Source of the DNA: Jutongia sp045542435
Lineage (GTDB): Bacteria > Bacillota > Clostridia > Lachnospirales > Lachnospiraceae
Assembly (NCBI GenBank): GCA_045542435.1
Contig: JAZQLD010000008.1
Location: forward strand, 5,715-69,714
Direction: 5' to 3'
DNA: 64,000 nt
In this document: piece by piece, positions 41,209 to 50,097 of the stretch
Numbering within the stretch: position 1 is the first letter of the stretch
How the letters are laid out: each line of letters opens with the position of its first letter
The notes under the pieces: generated by a model
What the model was told of the DNA's origin: nothing
Databases searched by the model: none
Seen by the model: the letters and a program-made list of their open reading frames with translations, nothing else
Program-made: the position numbers and the translations under genes

Positions 41209-43977
41209 TTATCTAAAAACTACCATAGAATGTAAACCTGCACCAAAGTTTATGCTTTTTACCAATACACGGATTTCTGCTTCTCCAGCATCCCGCTCCC
41301 TGATTTCTACATCCAGAGCAGATGGCCATTCATGCTGGCATTCTGCCCGTTTTTCTCCATTGATATAAACCTCACATTCACCCCAGATACTGTCAAAGTG
41401 CAGCACTGGAATGTTACCATTAATCTTTTCTGGTATCCGCGTACGAATCCGGTAAATTCCATACTTACCTTCCTGGTTTTCAAATATCTTTGGAGCACCT
41501 GCTTTGTCATCAACCTGAACATCCATCCATGTATTCATATCAAATTCTTCTACACGCATATTTACATTTGGCTTCTCATCAAACAGACTAGAAGTCATCT
41601 TCCATCCCATAAGATACTGTTGCTGAATACTCTTAACAAAATTCGATGCCTTTCTGGAAGACAACGGAATCATCAATGTGCCAAAGCTCAGCCCCTCAGC
41701 ATTGGCAGATACCACCAACTGGTTTGCACCCTGTTGCGCCTGTACAATCGCCTGACAACGGCCATTAAATAAACTGCGGTGACTGGACGAAAAATCCTCA
41801 TGGCAGGTTGGGTCTCCATTACAGGTTCCCAATATTTTCCCGCCTTCTACGGAAATATCTACTGGAAAGTTAGCATCTGGCACTTCTCTTCCTTTTTCAT
41901 CCACTGCAACGATATTCACCGGAATGGCATCCATTCCATCATTGTACATTCCTCTTCTCCAAGGTACAATCTTTAGTCTAGCAGCCTCTCCAGTAGTCAT
42001 CTTCACATCATGTGCAACCTTCATACCATCATGATATGCAATTAATTCAATATATCCAGGCTCATATGGAACTTCCCACTCTGTCTGCTCCATAAGTTCT
42101 ACTTTTTTTCTTCCATACGACTTGCGATTTACAATCAATTCCGCTTCCTCGCAGTTAGTATGAGACATAACACGAATAATTTGTCCTTCCTTTCCATGAT
42201 GGTTCCAATGTGGAAGCACATGACAAACTGGTTTCTTACTAAAAATAGTCTTTGCCATATAAAATGCATCCTTTGGAAATCCACAGGTATCCATCATACC
42301 AAAATAGGAAGATACGGATGGCCATGTATATGGTGTAGGTTCTCCCATATAATCAAAGCCTGTCCACATAAATGCCCCCGCCATATAATCTCTTGCCATA
42401 ATCTCCTTCCAAGTCTGGCGGATACTTTTCCCCCAATCGGAAACCTGATCATCATAACTAGAAATCATATGCTTCTCTTCATCATTTTCATAACATCCTC
42501 TTACGGAAAATGCAGAAGTAGTCTCACTGGCAAATACTGGCATGTGAGGATTCTTTTCATGAAATGCATCATAGGACTCAGATTGATAATTAATACCGCA
42601 CACATCCAATGAAGCCACTGCACTTTCCTCTACATCAATGCCATTGTGCATTGCTCCAGTAACAAAACGGCTGTCATCCAGCTTCAAAATCTCTTTTCGC
42701 ATGGTTCTTGCCATTCGTTTTCCTTCAGAAGTCCCCTGTAAAGGCTCTTCATTGAAAATAGAATACATAATTACAGAAGGATGATTCCGATCTCTCAGAA
42801 CCATGCTCCGTAATTGTTTCAAGCCTTCCTCGGAGGTTTCAAAGTTACGATTTTCATCGATAACAAGCATACCTAATCTATCGCAGGCATCTAAAAGCTC
42901 TTTTGCAGGCATTCCATGGGCACAACGATAGGCATTAGACCCCATTGCCTTCAGACGCTCTACCCGGTATTCATACAATGCATCCGGTACAGCTACACCA
43001 ACACCACCACAATCCTGATGATTACAGGTTCCAAATAACTTCACCGGACGACCATTTAAAATAAATCCCTTCTCTGAATCCATAGCAATGGTACGGAAAC
43101 CGCAAACAATCTTGTCCGAATCTACAAGCTCATCTTCTATAAATACTTTAGTAATAACATCATATACATTCGGATCTTCAATGTCCCATACCTTAGGATC
43201 TTCAATCGTAAACTCTGTTTCAACAAGAGACTCCTCTCCTGCTTCACAAACAACCCCCTCATTATTGATATTAACCTCTAACTCTTGTTCTGGATCTACC
43301 AAAGTGGTAGAAATCCGTACTTCCACATCCTCTTCCATCTGATTACATATAGTAGTAAACAGATTCACTCTCCAGGTATTGTCGTCAATCTCTTCCATAC
43401 GGATATATAATCCATTTTGCGGAATGTGTACCCGATTCTTAATATTCAGCCATACATGCCGATAAATACCTGCCCCTTCATACCACCAGCCTTCCCAGGC
43501 ATCAGCATCAACATAAACCGCCAATACATTAGGCTGGGAACCAAAATGCGCTCTGTCAGAAATATCTATCTGAAACGGTGTATAAGCAGAGTAACTGCGA
43601 TGAATCACCGAACCGTTAAAATAAACCACTGCATTGGTGGCAATCCCTTCAAACTCAATAGTCAGTTCTTTATCTTTATACTTCTCTGGAATCGCAAATA
43701 CTTTGCGATACCATGCCTTACCTGTAGGCTTATATCCCCAGTCTGCTACTCCTTCCTCTGTAAAGGGCTGGTTAATAGCCCAATCATGTGGCAAATCTAC
43801 CACATCCCAGGAACGGGCGTCAAAATCCTCCTGTGGCGCTCCCGGACAGGAACCGGCCTTTGATGTATTATATATAAAACCATGGCTTTTATCGATTATT
43901 TTTCCGCTTCCACCTTCCGTATTTTCTAGGCAAAAACTCCAGTCTTTATCCATGGACATAATCACTCTTGTACTCAT
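41209..43977 (-). CDS. Glycoside hydrolase family 2, beta-galactosidase-like
   Basis: A 922-residue GH2 enzyme from the ATG at 43977 (MSTRVIMSMDKDW), preceded by GGAGG; the longer frame would translate that site. Sugar-binding domain (about 60-200), Ig-like domain (200-300), TIM barrel (300-600) and two C-terminal beta domains. The acid/base glutamate is in YSIFNEEP and the nucleophile in PVFASETTSAFS. There is no signal peptide, so it acts on imported beta-galactosides or glycan fragments. Specificity beyond GH2 (galactosidase, glucuronidase) is not certain, but domain layout and W-rich motifs favour beta-galactosidase. Confidence 0.85.
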   Translation of the reverse strand: MSTRVIMSMDKDWSFCLENTEGGSGKIIDKSHGFIYNTSKAGSCPGAPQEDFDARSWDVVDLPHDWAINQPFTEEGVADWGYKPTGKAWYRKVFAIPEKYKDKELTIEFEGIATNAVVYFNGSVIHRSYSAYTPFQIDISDRAHFGSQPNVLAVYVDADAWEGWWYEGAGIYRHVWLNIKNRVHIPQNGLYIRMEEIDDNTWRVNLFTTICNQMEEDVEVRISTTLVDPEQELEVNINNEGVVCEAGEESLVETEFTIEDPKVWDIEDPNVYDVITKVFIEDELVDSDKIVCGFRTIAMDSEKGFILNGRPVKLFGTCNHQDCGGVGVAVPDALYEYRVERLKAMGSNAYRCAHGMPAKELLDACDRLGMLVIDENRNFETSEEGLKQLRSMVLRDRNHPSVIMYSIFNEEPLQGTSEGKRMARTMRKEILKLDDSRFVTGAMHNGIDVEESAVASLDVCGINYQSESYDAFHEKNPHMPVFASETTSAFSVRGCYENDEEKHMISSYDDQVSDWGKSIRQTWKEIMARDYMAGAFMWTGFDYMGEPTPYTWPSVSSYFGMMDTCGFPKDAFYMAKTIFSKKPVCHVLPHWNHHGKEGQIIRVMSHTNCEEAELIVNRKSYGRKKVELMEQTEWEVPYEPGYIELIAYHDGMKVAHDVKMTTGEAARLKIVPWRRGMYNDGMDAIPVNIVAVDEKGREVPDANFPVDISVEGGKILGTCNGDPTCHEDFSSSHRSLFNGRCQAIVQAQQGANQLVVSANAEGLSFGTLMIPLSSRKASNFVKSIQQQYLMGWKMTSSLFDEKPNVNMRVEEFDMNTWMDVQVDDKAGAPKIFENQEGKYGIYRIRTRIPEKINGNIPVLHFDSIWGECEVYINGEKRAECQHEWPSALDVEIRERDAGEAEIRVLVKSINFGAGLHSMVVFR

Positions 43978-44009
43978 GAGTATATATACCTCCATTCTTA
44001 TACCATTTT

Positions 44010-44038
44010 ATTAAAACATACCACCATCTTAACGTCAA
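44010..44038 (-). promoter_or_regulatory. Promoter of the GH2 gene
   Basis: Minus strand TTGACG (44033-44038), 17-nt spacer, TTTAAT (44010-44015). Its -35 box is only 8 bp from the -35 box of the divergent PocR-receptor promoter. Confidence 0.65.
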
Positions 44039-44046
44039 GAAATTCG

Positions 44047-44118
44047 TTGCAAAATATGACAAAATAATGTATTATATTTATATTATCTTTTGCATATTGT
44101 TCGTGAAGAATATGCAAC
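44047..44118 (+). promoter_or_regulatory. Promoter and 5' hairpin of the PocR-receptor gene
   Basis: TTGCAA (44047-44052), 17-nt spacer and TATTAT (44070-44075). Downstream the leader holds a 9-bp stem TTGCATATT / AATATGCAA (about 44090-44117). Confidence 0.6.
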
Positions 44119-44161
44119 ACAAAAAATACATTAAGTCAAAGGATTTGGAGGGGAGGCCCAT

Positions 44162-44947
44162 ATGGAATTACAAGATTTTATGGACATGCAGAAACTTCAG
44201 GAGATTCAGGACGCATTTTCTAATGCTACTGGCTTAGCAGCAATCGCAGTTGGCGCCAATGGTGAATATATTACAGAAGGAAGTAACTTTACTGATTTTT
44301 GTATGAAATATACCCGTGGATGTCCAGAAGGAGCAAGACGTTGTGTAAAGTGCGACAATGAATGTACTGGTACATATTACTGCCACGCAGGATTGATGGA
44401 TTTCTCCATTGATATTATGTTAGGCGATAAAAAGGTGGGTGCTATTATTGGTGGACAGGTTTTACCTGCACCTCCAGACGAAGAGAAATTCCGTGAAACT
44501 GCCAGAGAGCTGGGTATTGACCCAGACACTTACATTGCTGCTTTGAAGCAGGTTCCTGTCAGCACTGAGGAACGCATCCGTGCATCAGCGGATTTATTAG
44601 GAACGATTGTAAACCAATTAGTAAATTTAGAGTATTTTAGAAACGCTAACGGTGGCAAAATGGGCAAACTTAGCGAGGAAGTTGAACAGGCAACCAGAAT
44701 TATCGAAACAATTAACACAAACACAAACTCGCTGAAATCTATTGCAAATAAGCAGAAGATGCTTTCGCTGAATGCTTCTATTGAAGCTGCCAGAAGCGGT
44801 GAGGCTGGAGTAGGATTTGCTGTAGTAGCAAAGAGCATGGGAGACCTTTCTTCTCAGTCAGCTACCATTTACAGTGACATCGAAACATCCGTTGCAGAAG
44901 TTACTAAGTCAATTAATAAACTTTCTTCATTATTTAATGAACAATAG
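44162..44947 (+). CDS. Soluble PocR-domain methyl-accepting-like protein
   Basis: A 261-residue protein. Residues 1 to about 165 are a PocR ligand-binding domain with its Cys cluster (CMKYTRGCPEGARRCVKCDNEC and CHAG; spans C-x(n)-C typical of the domain), and residues about 175-261 are the tip of a chemoreceptor signalling coiled coil (LSLNASIEAARSGEAGVGFAVVA). There is no membrane segment and the coiled coil is short. PocR domains sense small hydrocarbon derivatives such as propanediol. It is monocistronic, divergent from the GH2 gene, with no chemotaxis genes nearby. It may signal to a distant CheA or to another partner. Confidence 0.82.
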   Translation: MELQDFMDMQKLQEIQDAFSNATGLAAIAVGANGEYITEGSNFTDFCMKYTRGCPEGARRCVKCDNECTGTYYCHAGLMDFSIDIMLGDKKVGAIIGGQVLPAPPDEEKFRETARELGIDPDTYIAALKQVPVSTEERIRASADLLGTIVNQLVNLEYFRNANGGKMGKLSEEVEQATRIIETINTNTNSLKSIANKQKMLSLNASIEAARSGEAGVGFAVVAKSMGDLSSQSATIYSDIETSVAEVTKSINKLSSLFNEQ

Positions 44948-44975
44948 TCATTTCTTTTTAATATTACTTCTTTAG

Positions 44976-45012
44976 CACAAAAGCCGGACAAATAAAATGT
45001 CCGGCTTTTGTG
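44976..45012. terminator. Shared terminator between the receptor gene and hydG
   Basis: A 15-bp stem CACAAAAGCCGGACA / TGTCCGGCTTTTGTG with a 7-nt loop between convergent genes; T-rich on the plus-strand exit. Confidence 0.88.
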
Positions 45013-45046
45013 TTTTGTATAGAGTAGGAAAATTAATTTGCTGGAA

Positions 45047-46468
45047 TTAAAATCTAAAATCTCTTTTTCCATCCTGAATTTCCGCCAAAAATTCCATAGC
45101 CTTTTGACGAACCTTTTCATTTGGCACTGTTTCCATTTCCTTTAGAATCAATGCTTCTCCCTTTTTCTTCGTATCAGGAGAAGCGTAATCCTCCAGATAT
45201 TCTTTCAGAGTAATCAAAGAATTTGGCTGACAACAGTTTACAATCTCACCAGATTTCAAAAGAGACATAAACCGGTCCCCTGTACGTCCGGCACGATAAC
45301 ATGCTGTACAAAAGCTTGGAATATATCCTAATTCAATAAGCCAATTTACTACTTCATCCAGTGTTCTAGTATCACTAACATCAAACTGTGCAGAATTCTC
45401 TTCCTCAGGTTCTGGATTCACATAACCACCTACACTAGTACGGGAACCACCACTAATCTGAGAAATACCCAACTTCAATAATTTCTCTCTGGTCTTTTGG
45501 GACTCTCTGGTTGAAATAATCATTCCCGTATAAGGCACTGCAATACGGATAATAGACACAATCTTTTCAAATATTTCATCTGGAACAGCATTGGAAAAAT
45601 CATTGGTATCAATATCATCCGCTGGACAGACCCGGGGAACACTAATGGTATGCGGTCCTACTCCATGTACAGCCTCTAAATGCTCTGCGTGCATAAGAAT
45701 ACCTGTTAATTCATAAAGATATCCTTCCAAACCAAATAATACACCGATTCCTACATCGTCAATGCCACCTTCCATAGCGCGGTCCATAGCCTCTGTATGA
45801 TATGCATAATCATGCTTTGGGCCTGCCGGATGAAGAATCTCGTATGACTCTTTATTATAGGTCTCCTGGAACAGAATATATGTACCAATTCCAGCATCCT
45901 TTAATCTACGGTAGTTCTCAACAGTAGTTGCTGCAATATTAACATTTACACGACGGATAGCACCATTCTTATGCTTGATGCTGTAAATGGTATCAATACA
46001 TTCCAAAATATATTCTAATGGATTATTTACAGGGTCTTCTCCCGCCTCCAAAGCCAGTCTCTTATGTCCCATATCCTGAAGGGCAATTACCTCCTGACGC
46101 ACCTCTTCCTGGGTCAATTTCTTTCTGGCAATATGCTTATTCTTTAAATGATATGGACAATAAGTACACTGATTCACACAATAATTAGACAAATACAACG
46201 GTGCAAACATAACAATTCTTCTGCCATAGAACTTTTCTTTAATCTCCATAGCAAGATTTTTAATGGCCTCTACCACCTCTGGAATATCACATTCCATCAG
46301 AAGTGCAGCCTCTCTATGGCTGATTCCCTTAGCTAACTTTGCCTTCTCCAGAATCTCCATAGCAAGAGCTTTATTGTCCTTGTTCTTTTTCGCATAATCA
46401 ATGCTGTCCATAATTTCTTCGTGGCTGATAAATTCTTCTGCCTTTAATGATTTTGGATTATAACTCAT
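45047..46468 (-). CDS. hydG: [FeFe]-hydrogenase maturation radical SAM protein HydG
   Basis: A 473-residue radical SAM enzyme, the standard HydG length, from the ATG at 46468 (MSYNPKSLK), preceded by GAGGT. The SAM cluster motif C-x3-C-x2-C is C97, C101, C104; the C-terminal accessory cluster cysteines lie in FCTACYRAGRTGD and NCCQPNS, which separate HydG from the thiamine enzyme ThiH. It cleaves tyrosine to supply CO and cyanide ligands for the hydrogenase H-cluster. It is 22 nt after the TM1266-type regulator. HydE, HydF and the hydrogenase are not in the window. Confidence 0.95.
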   Translation of the reverse strand: MSYNPKSLKAEEFISHEEIMDSIDYAKKNKDNKALAMEILEKAKLAKGISHREAALLMECDIPEVVEAIKNLAMEIKEKFYGRRIVMFAPLYLSNYCVNQCTYCPYHLKNKHIARKKLTQEEVRQEVIALQDMGHKRLALEAGEDPVNNPLEYILECIDTIYSIKHKNGAIRRVNVNIAATTVENYRRLKDAGIGTYILFQETYNKESYEILHPAGPKHDYAYHTEAMDRAMEGGIDDVGIGVLFGLEGYLYELTGILMHAEHLEAVHGVGPHTISVPRVCPADDIDTNDFSNAVPDEIFEKIVSIIRIAVPYTGMIISTRESQKTREKLLKLGISQISGGSRTSVGGYVNPEPEEENSAQFDVSDTRTLDEVVNWLIELGYIPSFCTACYRAGRTGDRFMSLLKSGEIVNCCQPNSLITLKEYLEDYASPDTKKKGEALILKEMETVPNEKVRQKAMEFLAEIQDGKRDFRF

Positions 46469-46490
46469 AACATACCTCTTTTCTATGTAT

Positions 46491-46736
46491 TTATTTTTTC
46501 GAATATACTGCTTTGGCGCTGACACCTTCTAACATCCCCAGCTTGCCAGACAAGGCACTGACTATGTCATTGCCGGCATCCATCACAATACTGATGACAG
46601 AAATCTGTCGTTCCCGATAAGGCATCCCCATACGCCCTACAATGTAATCACGATAATTATGCAGTAGTTCATTTACTTTCTCTACGCTTTCTTCTTTCTC
46701 AATGATAATTCCTAAAATTGCAATGCGTTTTTCCAC
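46491..46736 (-). CDS. TM1266-family iron-only hydrogenase system regulator
   Basis: An 81-residue ACT-fold-like protein (MEKRIAILGIIIEKEESVEK ... ISVISIVMDAGNDIVSALSGKLG) of the TM1266 family, encoded next to hydrogenase maturation genes in many anaerobes. The family resembles the metal-responsive NikR C-terminal domain but has no DNA-binding part here. The start codon is GTG with AAAAAGGAGG 5 nt ahead. It forms an operon with hydG and lies just after a strong terminator ending a roughly 180-nt leader. Confidence 0.9.
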   Translation of the reverse strand: MEKRIAILGIIIEKEESVEKVNELLHNYRDYIVGRMGMPYRERQISVISIVMDAGNDIVSALSGKLGMLEGVSAKAVYSKK

Positions 46737-46772
46737 AACATCCTCCTTTTTTGCTTTACCATAATCCTGAAT

Positions 46773-46806
46773 AAAAAAAACCTCATGCCGAAATCATGGC
46801 ATGAGG
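46773..46806 (-). terminator. Terminator within the leader of the hydG operon
   Basis: A perfect 9-bp stem CCTCATGCC / GGCATGAGG with an 8-nt loop and eight T on the minus strand, 37 nt before the regulator start. It looks like an attenuator, because the nearest promoter lies upstream of it. Confidence 0.88.
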
Positions 46807-46819
46807 CGTAAACTCTCTG

Positions 46820-46969
46820 TTAGTTAATAACTATAACACAAGAAGGGCAAAGAAAATATTCCTCTTTGCTATCATGGATTTTTATATAAGGGACATTCCC
46901 TTTTTTGCTACGCTGCATGCCTTGACATCGGGACGAACCCTTTGCTTCAGGACAGTAATATTTTAACAT
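46820..46969 (-). CDS. Possible 49-residue Cys-rich peptide or part of a structured leader RNA
   Basis: The minus strand contains an ORF of 49 codons starting MLKYYCPEAKG with cysteines in YCPEAKGSSRC and, near the end, LCPSC, a spacing that could bind zinc. It ends 14 nt before the terminator stem. Against translation, no ribosome site precedes the ATG and the -10 box of the visible promoter (46960-46965) falls on codons 2-3, so RNA from that promoter would lack the start. It may therefore be a non-coding leader. Confidence 0.3.
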   Translation of the reverse strand: MLKYYCPEAKGSSRCQGMQRSKKGNVPYIKIHDSKEEYFLCPSCVIVIN

Positions 46970-46988
46970 TTTAGGGATTTATTTGCAA
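46960..46988 (-). promoter_or_regulatory. Promoter of the hydG-operon leader
   Basis: Minus strand TTGCAA (46983-46988), 17-nt spacer, TAAAAT (46960-46965). Transcripts would start near 46953 and reach the terminator after about 180 nt. Confidence 0.6.
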
Positions 46989-47028
46989 CTAACCTTATAT
47001 GATTAGAACCATTGTTGCTAATGTATTT

Positions 47029-48255
47029 TCATCCCTTCACTTCACATCGAAAGGAGCTATTCAACCCCAAACGATTTTCCAAAAGTTTTTCATTCAAACT
47101 ATGAAATTGAAATTCCATCGTTTCCAAATGAGAATTTTCTGTTTCCTGTAAAAAGGCCTTTTTAACCGCTTCTTCCTCTGCCTCTGATACGAAATATACA
47201 TCAAAATAATTCCTCTTTCTCTGTATAATCTGGTACTGTGTCAGATTTACATCCTGATAATAAATAAGCTTCAAAAAAACTCTGGCAAAATCTGAAGAAT
47301 GAAAATACTGATCCGCATCTATCTGTATCCAATGATTTTTCTGTCCCCGGACAATCTCCAACACGTCACATTCCAAACCACATTTACAGCATTTTGTTTG
47401 CAGAATTCCTACATCATCTGTATCGTAACGTACAAATGGCATTACATGATTGTGCATAGAGGTTACAACAATATTGCCTTCCATTCCATCCAAAACAGCA
47501 TGTCCACCCTTGCAAATCTCTACATATACATTTTCTTTAAGAATATGCATCTCTCCATAAGGACATTCATAGGCAATCGTTCCTACTTCTTTGCATCCAT
47601 ATCTGCGTCTGGCAGTACAGCCAAAAACAGATTCTACTTCTTCTCTTTCTTGTTCTGTAACCATTTCTCCATAAAGTTCTATATACCGTAAAGACTCTAT
47701 TTTCTCTACGTCTGTTTTCTGTATGTATCTTACTAACGCTTTGGCAATAGATGGTGCTACCAATATCCACTCTGGCTGATAGCAATAAAGTCTTTTATAT
47801 ATTTCCACTATTCTTTCTTTATTCAAACCATATTTAGGAATCCCCATACCACTCTCTACATTATGATATTCCCGTTCCATGGTTTCATATCCCTCAAAGG
47901 TATAGAAATAACAGTATGGACTTTCCCTTTTTATTCCATACCACAATTCTCTGTACTTCCATATCACATCCTCTTCTCTTTGCATATCTTCCCTATTCCA
48001 TAGAAGCTTTAGACATTTTCCAGTGGAACCGGTTGTCACTTTTTTCGTCAACTGCCCTCTGACTTTTTCTGTATAATACGAAAACGGAATGATATTTTCT
48101 CCTGCCTTTGAAATCATGCTCTTATTAGTAATCGGAACCGAGTCCCAATCCTTCCTCAGTCTGGATAATTCCAGATTTCGCTCCTCCATTAAATCCTGAT
48201 AAAATGGGGAGCACATATACGCAAACTCTAACATCTCTTGTCTTTTTTCTGTCAT
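47029..48255 (-). CDS. PaaK/CapK-like adenylate-forming ligase
   Basis: A 408-residue protein of the phenylacetate-CoA ligase (PaaK/CapK) group: the nucleotide loop KVTTGSTGKCLKL is near residues 71-83, RRRYGCKEVG and VRYDTDDVG provide the adenylate site, and a CCKCGLEC cluster resembles the zinc-binding segment of PaaK relatives. It would activate a carboxylic acid as an adenylate or CoA ester. No aromatic-acid or capsule genes are near it, so the substrate is unknown. AGAGGT precedes the ATG. It appears monocistronic. Confidence 0.7.
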   Translation of the reverse strand: MTEKRQEMLEFAYMCSPFYQDLMEERNLELSRLRKDWDSVPITNKSMISKAGENIIPFSYYTEKVRGQLTKKVTTGSTGKCLKLLWNREDMQREEDVIWKYRELWYGIKRESPYCYFYTFEGYETMEREYHNVESGMGIPKYGLNKERIVEIYKRLYCYQPEWILVAPSIAKALVRYIQKTDVEKIESLRYIELYGEMVTEQEREEVESVFGCTARRRYGCKEVGTIAYECPYGEMHILKENVYVEICKGGHAVLDGMEGNIVVTSMHNHVMPFVRYDTDDVGILQTKCCKCGLECDVLEIVRGQKNHWIQIDADQYFHSSDFARVFLKLIYYQDVNLTQYQIIQRKRNYFDVYFVSEAEEEAVKKAFLQETENSHLETMEFQFHSLNEKLLENRLGLNSSFRCEVKG

Positions 48256-48438
48256 GGATATTTTGACCTCTCTTTTCCTTTTTTGTTGTGTTTTCCCTTA
48301 ACTGCTTTCCTTTTATTTCCCTTTTATCCCTCTGATATCTTTTTCTTGATTAATAATCTTTATATTTTCAACATGTTTGATTTATATGAAAATAGCAATG
48401 TAGCATGTTGTTTCTTGATTATTTATCTGTTAAAGAAG

Positions 48439-48828
48439 TTAATTATAAGTAATGAAATCTGAATCTGCATATCCCCAGGTTCCAGTTTTGATACGCTTCA
48501 AATAGTACCAAAGAGTATTCCCTTTTGTTACACTCTTACTTCTATTAACATATACCGCTTCCCCATTGTACATCAGCTCTAAAACCGTAGCTGTAGCGGA
48601 TGCTTTCTCGCGCAATCGGACTCCGTTTCCATCTACCTCTCCATTAGAAGCAACTCTGGCAACATTAGACATAACTACTTCTTTTGGAATGGTGATTTCT
48701 GCCATTACTATTTCCTCTGACACAGAACTTTCTGCTGTCTTGTTTGCGGCTTCTGCATTTACACTAATGGAGCATAACATCCCCAGACATAAAGCACCTG
48801 CCATAATACTTTTTAATATTCGCTTCAT
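48439..48828 (-). CDS. Secreted SH3-like domain protein
   Basis: A 129-residue protein with a signal peptide (MKRILKSIMAGALCLGMLC, cleavage near AEA at about 25-28), a linker, and a bacterial SH3 domain (GVRLREKASATATVLELMYNGEAVYV) of the kind that binds cell wall. It starts 4 nt after the anti-sigma gene and is the third gene of the second ECF module, so it may be an effector or a sensor accessory of that system. Confidence 0.8.
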   Translation of the reverse strand: MKRILKSIMAGALCLGMLCSISVNAEAANKTAESSVSEEIVMAEITIPKEVVMSNVARVASNGEVDGNGVRLREKASATATVLELMYNGEAVYVNRSKSVTKGNTLWYYLKRIKTGTWGYADSDFITYN

Positions 48829-48831
48829 ATT

Positions 48832-50073
48832 TTAGTCAGCCTCCTTTTCAGCTACATTGCTTTCTTTAAATTTCACGCTAAATATTTTTCGATTTTCTTT
48901 TCTAGCTTTCTTTTTATTAATCTCTAGTTCCATAGACATATCCTGTGTCTTAATAATCGAGAAAAATGTTTTCGTATGCATGCTATAGTTTATAACATAT
49001 CCTTGTTGATTATTTTGAGAATATAAAAATTCAACAACTCCCAACGATAATATATTTTCTTTCTCTCCTACATATTGACACTCCATCTTTTCAAACTTTA
49101 CTCCTGGTTGCAATCTGTTGATAATCGCTATGGCTTCCTTATGTAGTTGTTCTATTTCTTCATTTGATACTTGAATTCCTTTTTTATAATTAGATTTATT
49201 CTTTGTTTCTATCTCTAATATGGTACATTCTTTGTCCTTTCTAGCTATTTCTATATGATAGTTCTGTTTTGACGATTCGTTCTCAAAAAAGAAAAGGTAA
49301 TATTCTTGTTCCATATGATATGGGGTATATTTCTCCGTTTCCACATTCCATCCACTTACATCTTCACCATATGCTGATTTTATGCTTCGTTCTGCCAAGT
49401 TAATTGCCTCTTTTTTTGATAATATCCCTGTCGATTTAAAATCTTTTTCTATTTCGTTTTCCTTGGCTATATCAGATTTCCTTTCTGCCATGCTATATTC
49501 TCTTTTGTAATAAAAATCAATGATTTGCAGTAATTCCTCATCAGTTAATCCCTCTTCTGGCAAATAAAAGGTGCTGCTTGTCTGAAGAAAACATACGCGG
49601 TATGCAGAAACCCTTTCTTCATCCTCCAACACAGGAAGTTCTTGCTTTGGATAACACTTCCCCGCTTCATATTCTACAGCCAACGCTTCCCCTCGTTCTT
49701 TCTCCTCTGCCGTAAATTCTCTGGAATAATAATCTCCATTCTTCCTTGTGTCTTCTACAGAAGCAACAAATTTTTCCTTTTGCCTCTCAGACATAGTCTC
49801 CATTCGCTGTAAATAACCATGTACAACAGCTCCTACGGAAGCTCCTGCTGCCACTACGATTAGAATGACCAGCAACAATGCTGGCACTGGTGCCCATCCG
49901 CTCTTTCCCCTTTTTCTTCTCCACCGGCCACGCCGCTCTGAGTCCTCAGGTTCTTCTGGTAATTCTTCTAAGACCCTGCAAATAAACGCATCATAGTTTT
50001 CTGGATAAGAGATATGGTTATTCTTTGCCATTTTTCTTATCCGATCATTTAATTGCTTTTCTGTCATATTCAT
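48832..50073 (-). CDS. Putative anti-sigma factor with large extracytoplasmic domain
   Basis: A 413-residue single-pass protein. About 60 cytosolic residues (MNMTEKQLNDRIRKMAKNN) are followed by a membrane helix at about 62-88 and an outside domain of more than 300 residues with two PepSY-like halves (ILSKKEAINLAERSIKSAYG). It lies 24 nt after the ECF sigma gene and before a secreted SH3 protein. Gene order and topology support an anti-sigma role; the zinc-binding anti-sigma motif is absent. Confidence 0.65.
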   Translation of the reverse strand: MNMTEKQLNDRIRKMAKNNHISYPENYDAFICRVLEELPEEPEDSERRGRWRRKRGKSGWAPVPALLLVILIVVAAGASVGAVVHGYLQRMETMSERQKEKFVASVEDTRKNGDYYSREFTAEEKERGEALAVEYEAGKCYPKQELPVLEDEERVSAYRVCFLQTSSTFYLPEEGLTDEELLQIIDFYYKREYSMAERKSDIAKENEIEKDFKSTGILSKKEAINLAERSIKSAYGEDVSGWNVETEKYTPYHMEQEYYLFFFENESSKQNYHIEIARKDKECTILEIETKNKSNYKKGIQVSNEEIEQLHKEAIAIINRLQPGVKFEKMECQYVGEKENILSLGVVEFLYSQNNQQGYVINYSMHTKTFFSIIKTQDMSMELEINKKKARKENRKIFSVKFKESNVAEKEAD

Positions 50074-50097
50074 TCCTCTTTCCTACAATGTTTATTT

